Shown here one piece after another: positions 32,241-44,403 of a stretch of 64,000 nucleotides of DNA. Location of the stretch: positions 1-64,000 of the forward strand of contig NBAY01000110.1 in the NCBI GenBank assembly GCA_002794775.1, read 5' to 3'. Origin of the DNA: Porodaedalea pini (Eukaryota; Basidiomycota; Agaricomycetes; Hymenochaetales; Hymenochaetaceae). How positions within the stretch are numbered: position 1 is the first letter of the stretch; each line of letters starts with the position of its first letter. Position numbers and translations under genes: made by a program. The notes beneath the pieces were generated by a model, which did no database searches, was not told the DNA's origin, and saw only the letters and a program-made list of their open reading frames with translations.

Positions 32241-35230
32241 TTACTCTATTTTTTCCACCAGGGTCATGTTAGAGATGCTTTCATTCCATGATTTTTTTTC
32301 CGAGTCCATCACTACGACATTTGTCTTATCCTTTGAGAACTTCTTGATGGTAACGATCCTCCTGTGTAACTCAGGGTTGCCGTGAACAATGAGTGCTGGA
32401 GCACCTTTTTTGGGCTTTTGCACCCTGATGTCCTTCACGTATGTGTCGCGCAAACTCGAGTTCGTCATTTGTCGATGGTCCTTAAGCATAGCACGAAGGC
32501 GGCAAAGTCTGTGTACGTTGTCATTCTCGCATTGAAAATGGTCCACGACACTTCCGGGAACAGTCCAGTTATCAAGCATCGATTGGCCTACGTGAAAGTG
32601 AATTTTGTACTCGGAGTACAGCGTTTGCACGTTGGGATGTATAAGCCACATGCCGGGTCCAGAAAAATCTAACAGAAAATGAGTAAGATCTTAAACATGT
32701 TCGATCAACACGCACCAGTAAGGGGGGCGAGAGGCAGTGGCCAGGTCTGTGGCTCCTCGACAGGTGCCGGTAGCGGATCCTCAGTTCCAAAGTCGGCCGT
32801 GAAGCTCCTCAAATCTTCGAGGAGTGCTGGATCAGGAGGGGGAGTTGCCGCACGGGCTGTCGAAGTCGACGCATGCCGACGAGTGCTGCCTTCGTTCAGG
32901 GATTTGAACTTGGTGGTCAAGCTTGCTCGTTGCTTCTTGGACAGCAGATGGTCGAGATCCAAGCAAAAGGCATTGTCACCACTAAGTAGGATACATCAAT
33001 AATCAGTTGATCTACTCCCTCCAAAAAAAAAAAAAAAAAGTACACTGCAACAAGATCTTTTAGGTCGATGACTTGCTCCAGTGCGCTTCTTGATACATTA
33101 AAGGTACCGTCAATCGAAATAGTCACGGTCGGTTTAGTCGGGTTCGTGCTGAGTACGTAGCCGAACCGGCCCTTCCAGTCCTTGTTGTTAATAATGAAGA
33201 CGCGAAGGTGCTGGTAATGATCACGGAATCGACGTAGTTCCTCGCTGGTTTGTGGATGGACAACACTTTTGCCATCCTCAGCCAATTGATAAATTTCTTT
33301 TTTGGCAGCCTCGACAAAGTCAGGCTGCAGTCAATCCATGCGTTCAGTGAACTATTCAAAACACGAATGAGAGAAATTTTGATCCTAAAGAAAACAAATA
33401 CATACCTCATCCGAAACGACGAGGTTTTTCAACTCGTCTTCAGTCACGAAAACCAGGGTTGCAACCTCCTTGTTGATCGAGATTACCTGGGCCTTTCATC
33501 CGACATGCTGACCACTCGATATGATGCACCAATGACTTTGGAGGAGTTGTGCGATGTGTTTCTCGACTCCAGAATGAGTCATGTCAGTGTATACAGTTTG
33601 GACCCATTTTGCTCTGACGGTAATCTAAAAAAATCTTCAGTAAGTAGATCTTGAAATGAGGAAACACGCACCGTAGAATACAAGACTGTAATGAATGTAA
33701 CTTCTTTTTCATCCTCTGAGACAGTCTGTACCATTCCACTTTCGCCGGCGAACAGACCAACAACAACACGGACATTCATGCCTGGTTCTAGTACTCTACG
33801 AATGTCCAATACAGCATATTCTATCGTAGTATACTGTACACGGCTGGAGTTGTCTACTACATTAACTACAGGAACATAGTCCGTCGAGAGAGAACCAATT
33901 GTCCTTTTTTCCACCACTTCCCTTTCCTTGCCCTTTTCCTTCACCTTTTTCCTCTCCTCAACCGTGGTATAGTCCATTACTGAGTGTCTGTTGTTTGTGA
34001 CATCACCTGAGACACCGCCTAAAATGTCCCCAGAGGTATCTATCGTATGCGTCGACGAAACGGCATATCTCGAGATGTTGCCTACAGTCCTGATCAAACC
34101 AGTTGACAGGCTGCAGATTTTATTGCCACTTTGAAGGAAAGGTTCGCCTTGATCCAAGTCTCCGAAAGATGCCTCCGTATGAGTGAAAAGTCCAATATCC
34201 TGTAAATAAATTGATGCCTTTCTAATGTAGTGTACGCTAGGACATGTCAGCTCAAGCAGTCCGTTTTTGTACTTACGACGCCAGAAAGTATATGTTGTCG
34301 AGTCGAGTTTCTTCACTTTTTCACCCCTGAAATTTTCAGGGGAGAAAAGCGCGGGCTCCAGACGAGCAGACGAGTTCTTGTCGGTTGCAAGTCGAGGCAC
34401 GACTGCCACTACGATACGGTCATCTTGAGTCCTCGACTCTCTGACGCGGCCCGTATCACCCTTGTACAGACCGCGCTGGATGATGATCCATTTGCCGACT
34501 TCAAATCTCTCGAGGGATACACCTTCGTTGCACATTCTGAGCACCTTGGTGGTTTTGTCCTTGTCCCATATACAAACAACCGTTGACAAATTTCGATGCG
34601 CCAGCCAAGATTTTGCGTAGTTTACCTCGCCGAGTGTCGGCGCGATCGCATAGATTCGACCAGGAAACGCTGGCAGAGAGAAAGCGCAAGGTTGTTCAGG
34701 AGGGCACAGAAGTCCTTGTTGAACCCATGAAGCCTCGGTTTCACGAAGAAAGTCGTCTAATAGTTTTGCTTCTCTGAGTTCATGGCCGAGCTAAGAATAC
34801 ATAAGCGGAGTATGATACTTTGTCGAATGGATTCACTCACTCGGACGCGTATCATGTATAGGTTACTGTCCGTACCACCTATTGTCATCAACATACGATC
34901 CGTATGTCTTTCCAGATGTCCAGAGTCCGAGGTCTCCTCGTACAATTTGAGCTGCTCTTTAATTCCTCGAAGTATGGTCTGAACGTCATCCTGCTCGGCA
35001 ATATCATATAGAGAGGGCCGCTGACACATTCCTGTGCTCGATGTTCCTTCGCCGAGGTCGTCAATAAAATCGGCCTCTGTAAGTAACAATTGTCAGTTAT
35101 ACACCTTCGCACAGCTAAGAATCACAGTACCTTCCTCCAAGAATGCTTCATCATTCTCGTCCTCATCGAAATCTTGCACCTCCAGGTCTAGATATCGCAC
35201 TACATCTCCATCTTGCAGTCGTTTCGGCAT
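32241..35230 (-). pseudogene. Spt5-like (NGN/KOW) gene carried by the KDZ-type element
   Basis: Start at 35230 (MPKRLQDGDVVRYLDLEVQ), acidic N-terminus, then an NGN-like part (DSNLYMIRVR, intron, LGHELREAKLL, RIYAIAPTLGEVNYAKSWLA). A first KOW motif follows, FEVGKWIIIQRGLYKGDTGR (about 34490), and a second, LEPGMNVRVVVGLFAGESG (about 33760). Further exons hold INKEVATLVFVTEDELKNLV and INNKDWKGRFGYVLSTNP, and a C-terminal part ends at 32241 with KKGAPALIVHGNPELHRRIV. True Spt5 partners Spt4 on elongating RNA polymerase; these shorter paralogues are a recognisable Agaricomycete group of unknown role. In the frame I followed there are in-frame TGAs at 33496-33498 and 33331-33333, so this copy is probably dead, unless those bases lie in introns. 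Confidence 0.68.
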
Positions 35231-37281
35231 TCTACAACTCACTTTAGTTCAATTTACTGCGTACACGAACTCCTCTCCTCACCTTGGGAGCAGGTGGTCT
35301 TTTCGACTGATTTATCAATTGATTTTTTTTCGCTTCCTTTTTTTTCCTTTTGGCATGCTCAGAACTACAATCTAAGGACAGTCTACTAGAAAAATATACA
35401 AGTTTTTTTTCTAAAGTAGTTACTTGCTTATAATAGAGAGAGTACGACTACGAAGAGGTATAGGACCACGAAACAGACCGGGAATGAGAAGGGCTCACCT
35501 TACTTATTGAAAGCGGCGTTCACTGGAGAGAGGAACGCGCTTCACGGCGTTGGAATGTGAGCCTGAGCGAGTGATAGCAGTTGAGTGAAGAGCGTGCGTG
35601 GAGAATTGAAAGACTGACCTTACCAGTGGACTGCTGCATGCCAATGGGGAGGCTGATGGCGCAGCTGATGTCGTTGATAACGTACCGATGTATGTCCTGG
35701 GACCTCAGCTGGGAGCAAGGAAGGCGGCTGGGATAACGGAGGAGATGGTGACGGAGATCATGCGCGCTGTACCGGGTGAGCTAGAGGTCAGTGTGCTCGC
35801 TGCGTGTGACGGCAAGCAAGCGGTGATGGGGGTAAGAAGGAAAGGCTGAAAGGTGTTCTAAAAATAAATGCATTGCTAATGTACAGTGATTAGCGCATGT
35901 GAACGAAATGCCTGGAGTTGCAGAATACCTAAATGAGGAAGCTTAGTGCCACTCGCCTGATCGCTGCATATCTAACTCCGCTGCCGCTTTCGGTACACCT
36001 TCCTAACTCTCTTCTGACCACCATGTCCTCTGCAGTCCGCCGTACGCACCGACGTCCCGCCTCCAATCTTCGAGCTGCCTCATCTATGCCTATGCGACAA
36101 CTTACACGATGGACAGAAATTCCGCGAAAGAGCATGCTCAAACAGGTTTGTAATGAGTTTGGCATCAGTCTCCTTCGCCATATAGCAGAGCTGATTTCCA
36201 CCTGCTCAATTGTGATCTCGAGTTGCATGCCATTGTCGCTGACTTGGCTGAAAATTTTTATCCTTGTAAGTGGATGCGCTGGTTTGACCTCAGAGACACT
36301 CACAGTTACGATCGGGCTCGCACCTCTCATGGCCATGCCAAGAACGCCGAATATGACTCTCGTGGGCATCTGTCCCACGCCTCCATCTACGTCCATAGCA
36401 AAGACACCCTCCTCGCTCTGTCAAAAATTTGCTTGTGACAAGGGCCATCCTCAAGCCACATCCACAGCATCTTCACCTCGCTCTCAGATGCCTGCCCCTG
36501 CCGCTCTTGAAGCTACATTCACGATGTAGTTACCTTGCTCTCGGCCATCAACTGTACTGCTCCTCAAGCTCAGATGCACCGCATTTGAGTTTTGGGAGGT
36601 GCAATTGGTGTCAGAATTGTGAGCGAGCAAAGGGTCAGTGCTCCTCTTCCGTCCATTTATGCATTTCGTCCTCCAGACATTACCATCTCAACTCACCGGT
36701 GCCATCTTCATCGTAAGTCCCTCCGTTGCTGCCGCATCCCTGTCAAATTCTTGACATTCTGAGCCTCCATCTTCACGCTGCACGTCTCTGACCACGCTTC
36801 TTTCTATAGCTTTCATCTCTTAACCCCCAACTACAGCCAGGCACGATCAGTTGAAGTTCATGGTTTCTCAGAGAAATGTGCTGAGGATGAAGATCGACAT
36901 GGATCCTAATTATCTTGACCATGTAAAGTAGTTAGAGTATATACTGTACGATTATGGATGAAAGAGATGCATGCCAGCTATGATTTGTTCGTTATGAAAG
37001 GATGCGGCTCGAAGCATGAGTGTGGCGAAAGGCAACTTCGAATGGAATGGAGAAACGTGAGAGAATAGAATTCACGCAGGTGCATTGTACTTGTAGGTTT
37101 TGCTCATTCGGTGGCTTAATGAAAATATGTGTCCAGAAGCGAGGCCACAAAACTTTTTGTTTAGCATGTGTGAGCCCTTTCATTTCTCTTGTCTTAGCGA
37201 AGGCCACTGAAGCATATTTTGGGTGGCACAGAATGCAATCGTGAAGTCTTGTCTTACCATCCCTCTCTCGTCTCACTAGGC
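35231..37281. other. Region between the Spt5-like and KDZ genes, upstream exons uncertain
   Basis: Divergent intergenic region plus possible 5' exons of the KDZ gene or a small separate gene. A plus frame from about 36023 (MSSAVRRTHRRPASN) and another reading CKWMRWFDLRDTHSYDRA are open, and a Cys cluster (CNWCQNCERAKGQC, about 36597-36640) could be a zinc-binding site. I could not join these into one model. Confidence 0.35.
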
Positions 37282-40200
37282 ATGGGCGGACAGTCTGCCA
37301 AGCGGCGCGCAGAGTTGGCAGCGCTCATAAACAATCCGACATCCTCAAATCTCATCCCAGGCCCACCAGCTTCACAATTCTTGAGAAGACATCTCGCTCG
37401 ATGAACGCAGCATTACGAAATCAACAGCCCGTAGTTTACCTACCCTACAGCCGGACGCTCGTACAAGCCCCCGGATTGTGTCCTTCTCATGCACCAAGCC
37501 TGTCCCGACGCGAGCCCTCACCTTCTGCCAACTACGAAAAACTACGACAAACCCATAGATCGAAATGACAATTCATTCGATGTTGCGCCTGCCTTCCTGA
37601 CCTCTCGACTCTCCCTATAGATCCAGCCCTTTCAAGATTTTGGTGAAAACGACTCAGACAGCACCAGCGATGGACTAGAGATGTAATACCAAGCCTCATA
37701 GATCCATATCTCGATGTTCTGCATTGTTCGGAGTCCCTTTCGACTCCCAGTCTCATCAATACCTTCTACCTATATGTGTCAGGGAATGCGAATGATCCTT
37801 GATATTCTATGTATTTCATTTACTGGTAAGACAAACATTACTTACATGAGATCAAAAGCTGATTCTGTTGTCAGTAGGTCTGGAAAAATTGAGTATCGAG
37901 GCTTGCGCTTGCAGATCAGCACCCCTCCAGCTGCTAGAAAGAGGCTTCTTTGGCTGCACTCCATGCTTTCCTACACTAGCTGTTAGTTTGAATGTCCTTG
38001 ATTTCTGTTTAGAGTTGTTCTTGCAGATCCCGCTGAATCAGATGGCTTTGTCCAGTACTTTTGAGGTGTTCCTACGAAACCGTGGCTATCTAATTGAATC
38101 TTCCGTGCGTACCCATGTAGCGTTCACCTGGTGCTATAATTTACTTCATTTTCAAGGACTCTCTTCGAAAGCAATTTGGTAAATGTTTACAATGGTTCGG
38201 CGCTCTGCGTAATGTGACACAGGCATACATAGATACAGCCATAACGTCAAGAACGAGCAGCAATTTGTTTGTGCCATGTAACGAGGATGACGCTTCTGAC
38301 TCGCACCACTCGACTTCTTTGCCTAGCTCGCCTTGTCCAAGGAATAACATGCCGTTGAACGATGGCAAGCTTATCAACTTAGATAACAAAGGTATATAAA
38401 TTCATTTACGAAATGTACATTTTGGTACTAATTATAACTTTGTAGAGGTTGTTGACGAGCAGAGTTGTCGAATTGAAGGTGATGGTGGCGATGGTATGCA
38501 AAGCTCGCTGCTTTCTCTTGTATCTATCGCTGACATATTTGATTTTCACGTATCTGCGGTGCTGCTGAAGTCGTGCCTCTGAACGAGGAAACTGACTTAC
38601 GACTACCATTGCCTTATCTCCAAGAACATTGTCCAGCCTGCTTTGGGGGTTCTAGCTGGAAGCATGACCCTTTGCTAGCGTATGTACTTATAATCTAAGA
38701 AATTGGCTATGGATACTAAAATGTATGTAGTGCTGATTTTTTTGTCTGTATCGACACATGCTTCCAGCAGAAGAGAGGAAAGACCGATCGAGGCGTGCCA
38801 ACCTGTACATCCCAAGACGGTCTTTTTGTCTGAACATGAAGTTATGGCCATGGAGGCTGAAGTCGCTCGCCTTCGTCCCGAATGCACCAAGCGCGACCAA
38901 AATGGAGCGTTAGTAGAGCACGAACCCCCCTCGGATAAACAATCCCTCAAAGTTTCAGACGAAATATTAGATGAATGTAAATTGTCATTCAAAGCAGGCA
39001 GACGATCGGCGACAGAAAGCAAGCACGAAGTTTTTCCTTGATACTGGACTGATGGCTCTCCTCTGTCGTCACGATCGTGTCCTGTGGCTCGTCAACATGC
39101 AATCTGCTGGCGAGAAGCAGCATTACGCTCTTGCTTTGCTGCATGCGCTTTTCCAGCACATACCCATTGACGCGATTGTGGGTGTCCTATATGACGTAGG
39201 ATGTCAACTACATCGGAGTGTCGTCAAGTGGGGTTTTCTCGCCGAATATGCAGAACGAATGATTTTCGCTATCTCTGTCTTTCATGCATATGGGCATCAA
39301 TGGCCCTGTCAGATTGTTTATCATCCTCGGAAGTGTGATGGGTTTGGGCTGACGGATGGGGAGGGTTGTGAGCGTTTCTGGAGTTCAATAAAGCATTTAA
39401 TTCCAACTTTGTGCATAAGTGGCGTAGGTGCCAAAAACATGTTAATTGTTAATTCATGTACTAATTTGTCTTCTTAGTTTTACCAGAGGCTGCACGTCAT
39501 AGATTCTCAGGTTCAGTTTCTAAGTGCAAACAATCTCCTCAAGCTCGGCTCATGGTTGGCCAAGCGGAACCGAGACTGCCACGAGCGTCTACAAGAAGCC
39601 GAGAAGAAATTAGAGGAGATCGACATCTCAGAAGAGGAACTCGCTGATGAGTGGAAGGTGCAAGTTAAGCACCAATCCACAGCACTCCCACGTAAGTCCT
39701 TTTTCGTAGATCCAAGATTAGGAGCTTAGAGTTCTTTAGGTCAGTCAAAATCTGCGGGGCGAAATGCAATAGAAGACATCGTAAATCTCAAGTCCCGCTG
39801 CGATGCTATCCTACAGAGGATCCACTCATTACATTTGAGTATTGAAAAAGAAAGGTATATTGATATTAACGCCATCAATGAGTCCCTTAAGGTCCTAGAG
39901 TCCTCGCATGCACGTCTACTTGGTGAGGTAAATGCCAAGACAAATATCCTCGGTGTTGAAGAGCAGGAGAAACTACTGTCTGTCAAGAATTGATCTTTCA
40001 TCAATGATCGTATGAATGCTCGAGCATTACATTCACGTCTTCGAACAAAACTTCAATACCGTAAATTTGAACTTCAAAATTTGGAGAGGCCCTATCACAT
40101 GCAACATTCGTCATCAGGAGGTAAAGTATCTTGCTGTATGTTTGCATTATTTACACCTTTCATGCCCTATCTACAGAGTATAAAAAATCTGAGCTCATTG

Positions 40201-41082
40201 AGTCACAATTGAAGCGGCGAGAGCCAGGGATTATTCAGCTTGCAAAAGCGTACAATTCATTATGCGAAAAAATCCAGAAATCTGCTCCTCCTGGTGCAAA
40301 CTGTCCAACTCCTGTTGAGATCACTGGTTTGTTCGATCTCAATGTCGATAGCGATATTTGGCAGGAGGATGGGGTGTTTGATCTAGATGACGAGGCCATG
40401 CCTCGTTGGATGGGTGACGAAATAGTTAGGAAAGGGATCCGCTCATACCTTGATGCAAAGAGATGCCGGGAAGAGCTTCAGCGTCTCACCAAAGAGAAGG
40501 CTGCTCTACAGGAATGGTTTCGTGATGTTTGGGAACGTACAACTGGTGCACTACAGTCCACTTGTGAGTCTTTTCCCTTAAACCTCACTTCCGTATTATT
40601 TAATGTATTTCTTAGATTCTCAGTCTGGTCTGGCATATGCTCTTCATGCTCGACAGCATGAGCTTCTAGCTCTCTATATCGAATGGGAAAGCCAGCTACA
40701 AAGTATTCCAGAACCAAATCTGACTTACAATACTTGATGGGGTCCAACTACAGAAGAAATTATGGAGTTCAAGAGACATAAAGAAAAGCTCAAGATTCAT
40801 ACAGTTCCGCCTCTTCGCTCATCATTCATCTTTGCAGATGGTCAGGGGGAAGACAATGAAGACTCTGACAATGACTCTGATTTAGACCATGATGGCACCG
40901 AACATGGCGAACTCTTAGAGCTAGCAGAGCAGATCGAAAATGATTTTGGCAGTGGTTTAGTTTTGGACATACAGCGAGAAGATGCTGCTACGATGATTGA
41001 TGGAAACAACCTTTTGCTGCCGACTTCGCCATCAAAAAAGTCTCAGATTGATGATCTTGTATACCCACTATCTTGTATTTAG
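37282..41082 (+). pseudogene. CxC1-associated KDZ transposase, inactivated
   Basis: KDZ (Kyakuja-Dileera-Zisupton) transposases move large DNA transposons. In order: N-terminal GPPASQFLRRHL (about 37380); the CxC1 region with LEKLSIEACACRSAPLQLL (about 37875) and HCPACFGGSSWKHDP (about 38625-38670); the catalytic domain with FLDTGLMALLCRHDRVLWL (39039), VGVLYDVGCQLHRSVVKWGF, FHAYGHQWPCQIVYHPRK and LTDGEGCERFWSSIKHLIP (39350-39410); then a long helical tail (KLQYRKFELQNLERPY, LKRREPGIIQLAKAYNSLC, ALQEWFRDVWERTTGAL) to an acidic end at 41082. Breaks: a one-base frame change at about 38996 (aagcaggcag), in-frame TGA at 39991-39993 and 40735-40737, and a TGA after RRHLAR near 37402. Everything else follows the family length and order. 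Confidence 0.88.
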
Positions 41083-41370
41083 ACAATTGAAATGATGTAA
41101 ACTTCAAATGCATAGACAACACCAGAGCTTTGCTATTTCACATCTTAACAATGATACTTCACACTTATGGAGCCTATCAGACAAAATAAAGTCAACTTGC
41201 AGTTTTAGATTGACTCAATGTCAAATCAGTATTTTTTGTCACCTTCCGTTCAGAGATCAAAATAAATATAACCCAGCATGAGACATGCTGTACTTATAAT
41301 TACTTGATGACTTTAAAGTTGCATAATGGAATACAGGCAAAGTTCAAGTGTTTTCTTTTGCTATTTTCTT

Positions 41371-41714
41371 AGGTATTCTTACATATGTTATCTTGGGAAT
41401 TCCTGCATATGTTATCTCAGGAATTTCTGCATATGTTATCTCAGGAATTCCTGTATACATTATCTTGGAATTCTTGCATATATTATCTCAGGAATTCCTA
41501 CATATGTTATCTCAGGAATTCCCACATATGTTATCTTGGGAATTCCTGCATATATTATCTTGGAATTCCTGTATACATTATCTTGGGAATTCCTGCATAT
41601 GTTATCTCAGGAATTCCTGTATACATTATCTTGGAATTCTTGCATATATTATCTCAGGAATTCCTGCATACATTATCTTGGGAATTCCTACATATATTAT
41701 CTCAGGGATTCCCC
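41371..41714. repeat. Right subterminal array of GGAATTCC palindromes
   Basis: About a dozen units, mostly 26-27 bp, of the form ttatctcaggaattcctgcatatg, alternating with ttatcttgggaattcc. The core ttatct(c/t)nggaattcc is shared with the left array at 10415-10873. The regular unit keeps all three frames open and yields repetitive hydrophobic translations that are not genes. Confidence 0.82.
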
Positions 41715-42109
41715 ATGATAATACAGTGCAATACAGTATATACACTCTCTTATATGCAAATTCAGCCTTTAGAAAGCACTAAGTATACTAGATAGACAGG
41801 ACAAAAATCTCAGTGATTTTATCAGAGAAAAAAGAATACATGAATAGAGAGATATACTTATTTTTAATACTCAAGATTCAAAGATAAATAAACAAATATG
41901 AGATTCACAGATATCTGGGTATCAAGTGGACAGAAAGTCTGTGATAAAGTAGAGAAACTAACTTAAAAGTAGTCAAGCTCAAGGAATATTCAAAATTATA
42001 TATAATGCTTAATCCAATGGTCCATGGTCTAAGTGCTCAAGTAGTTAAATTAATACATGGATGTGACCCTAATACTCAAGACTTTGAAGCAAATAACAGG
42101 AGGCTGGCA
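41715..42109. other. Noncoding AT-rich spacer
   Basis: Between the palindrome array and the right terminal repeat; no gene seen. Confidence 0.4.
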
Positions 42110-42535
42110 CTGGCAAGCTTTGAAGAAGTAGTCCAAGCTTCTAATCCAATCCTGTGCATGTATCTGAATTTGGATTTCAAGGGAAGCAGTTTTATACCAT
42201 TTTAAACATGTGCCCTTCATTTCAATGCCAGTTGATTCTTTAGTTAGGTTAAAATGCAGGAAATTCATATATATATATTAATTGAAATGGCTGTATTTTG
42301 GCCTGGAATTAATCTATTTGTGTGATGAAATTAGCCAGAAACTATCCAGGAAATACCAGAATAAGTCCCCCTGACACTCCATGCTAGATGCTAATTAATT
42401 CTGTAATTCCTGTGCCAGGAAATCCTAGGCTCAGGAATTGCACTTGAAAAAACATACCCTTAGCTCCAACTCAATTGGTCAGAGTTAGAACTAAGAGCTC
42501 CCAGAAAAGGGGGTACCTGAAGTGCCGAGCGACGC
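42110..42535. repeat. Right terminal inverted repeat of the KDZ-type element
   Basis: Reverse complement of 9741-10145 with scattered substitutions; the match ends near ggtacctgaagtgc (about 42511-42524). Confidence 0.85.
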
Positions 42536-43345
42536 GAGAAAGCCAAGGTCATGGGAAAAAGGTAGTCACATGTAGTCACATTATGTCATAGTTACTCCCT
42601 TTGGCCTGAAAGCACCGGATGCCATGCATTAATATTCGTCGTCCTGCTTGAAGCTCAGCTATCACAACAGTCGAACCTGTGTATAAGCATTAATATTGGC
42701 CTCGGTGGACATGTCAGCCAATGCTTATACACAGGAATACTTGTCCACATTATTGCATAATAAACAAATAAAGTTATTTCCATTTATGGAATGCTGTCTC
42801 ATGCAATCCAATGTCAAGACCCATGCATGTGGGTGAAGACATTTACATTATTCTCAGCTGTTAAATAGCTGCAAAGGACACTCTGTAGGGCCTATGGGGT
42901 TGCAGTTGGCATGCACAAGAGTTGGGTGCAGAGGCAGGCATGCAATGGCCGCTCACAAAAGCATGAAAAATAATTACATAAATAAGATTGTAACGTGAGT
43001 GACAAAAAATAAAGACTGAGCCATGGTTACCAGGTGCAAATCATGCGTGTGGTCTCCAGAAATTGTGGGGAAAGACAGGACCCCTGGCAATGCTAGCAGA
43101 GGCCTGGGTCCACAATCCGGATAATTTTGGATGCATTTTTGGGACAAAATTTTTCAAAAAAGACTCCAATTGCGCTGAAATGTGCAAAACCGGGCTCAGA
43201 TAGCGTGGGAAAATAAAAAAAATCCGGATAAAAGACCTCCCTCCTCAGACAGGCCTCAATTGGTATTGCCAGGGGTCCTGGAAAGACTCGGCCTTCAAAT
43301 TTTGTGGGAGGCCAGGCCAAAAGTGGCAATGTCCGAATGGGGCCT
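42536..43345. other. About 800 bp outside the right repeat, ending in a KDZ-like terminus
   Basis: No gene. Ends with atgtccgaatggggcct, the inverted counterpart of aggccccgttcggacat at 9701. It is either the true right end of the large element with extra sequence in between, or the end of another KDZ relic. Confidence 0.45.
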
Positions 43346-43755
43346 AAGTGGTAATTTGATTGGACTGAAGTATAGAGGAAATGGGTAGCAGGCTTACCGT
43401 CATGGATAAGGACGTAGAAAAGTCTGCAGTTCTCTAGTCTTCTGATTACGATGGCTTTATGGACAGTGAGGACCACAATGACAGTGTCAAAAAAGCAACA
43501 GGCTCCCCCATGTTCCAGACAACCCTTAGATGGCACAAGTTATTGTGCGCCGTTCTCACAATGCGAGAGGACTACTTTGACTTATTGACTCTTCTAGAGT
43601 CATGTGAAAGGAAATTTTCGCACATTCGGAAACACCGATCAAGGCAGATCAGCATCGACCATACACGTGATTACGTGGTCACCTGATCTTGACGGATACT
43701 TGCCCAGGCAAAAATCCGTCAGTCACAGTCATGCTACACCATCACATCTTGTGAC
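43346..43755. other. No supportable gene
   Basis: Short plus frames only; nothing recognised. Confidence 0.35.
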
Positions 43756-44403
43756 ATGGCACATAAACATCAAGAAAGCAAAGGACAACCAATGGAGGTT
43801 GATCCCCAATGCACCAAGTGCATGCTACTACAGAATGTAGCACAGAAGGTCCCAGAACTCCTAAAGACAATAGGATTAATGGACCAGGACGTCACATTAC
43901 GAGCACACAAGTGGGAAGGCCAATCCCCATACTTTGAAACAGGACAGGCAATCTACTACCGAGATGCCAAGACATATAAAGTCCACATCAGTAAAGAAGA
44001 ACGTGGCATGGAAAACTACAAATGGGATACAGTCATCCAATACAATAAGGAGCCACACGAAGAATGCAGGAACTGCAAGATGATGATACGAATACCTACC
44101 CCGAGTCCAGTACAAGGGAATGACATACCAATACATATAACAACAGCACTCAAGCACTGTTGGGCATACCTCAGGGACATAAAGCATCAAGGCACGATTA
44201 CACTATACGAATTTGAGCACGTGTCACGAAGACGAACATTCAAGATCACTCTAGCCCTAGGACCACATGACCCACCATTCACAATGGAGACATGTCTCGG
44301 CGGAGCAGCCTTATCACCGAGTGGACCTGACACTGAATGGCGATCCAAGAATAACCCATGGGTCCACATGGTTATCCCCAATGGATTTGAATGGGAGGAA
44401 TGA
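43756..44403 (+). CDS. Hypothetical 215-residue protein
   Basis: Not recognised. A continuous plus frame from MAHKHQESKGQPMEVDP to IPNGFEWEE with balanced composition and no membrane segment. Two Cys pairs (CTKCMLL near residue 20 and ECRNCKMM near residue 105) could bind a metal. The sequence after it has a TATA box and a C/A-rich leader resembling an LTR (around 44770-45100), so it may belong to a retroelement or be its passenger. No intron is needed. Expression is uncertain. Confidence 0.4.
   Translation: MAHKHQESKGQPMEVDPQCTKCMLLQNVAQKVPELLKTIGLMDQDVTLRAHKWEGQSPYFETGQAIYYRDAKTYKVHISKEERGMENYKWDTVIQYNKEPHEECRNCKMMIRIPTPSPVQGNDIPIHITTALKHCWAYLRDIKHQGTITLYEFEHVSRRRTFKITLALGPHDPPFTMETCLGGAALSPSGPDTEWRSKNNPWVHMVIPNGFEWEE

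Larger units (their letters stand above)
9701..43345. mobile_element. Giant KDZ-type DNA transposon with passenger genes
   Basis: Evidence for one element: a KDZ transposase gene inside; inverted repeats of about 400 bp at 9741-10145 and 42110-42535; and matching arrays of GGAATTCC palindromes at 10415-10873 and 41371-41714, each just inside those repeats. The left end carries aggccccgttcggacat at 9701, and a similar inverted atgtccgaatggggcct lies at 43329-43345. The outer right limit is therefore either about 42545 or 43345. I could not find a clear target duplication. Without the nested 16-kb mariner element it would be roughly 17-18 kb. Gene order: unknown gene (minus, split by the mariner insertion), Spt5-like gene (minus), KDZ transposase (plus). 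Confidence 0.68.

Noticed and set aside
41326..41795. Three overlapping long plus-strand frames with repeated CYLRNSCI-type peptides
   Set aside because: They are the three translations of a 26-bp palindromic repeat array; the repetition explains the open frames.
9701..43345. Starship-type giant cargo transposon
   Set aside because: No tyrosine recombinase captain (DUF3435) is visible; the transposase is KDZ and the element has long inverted repeats.
9701..43345. TET/JBP dioxygenase gene, often reported near fungal KDZ elements
   Set aside because: I searched the frames for the HxD...H...R arrangement and typical flanks and found none.
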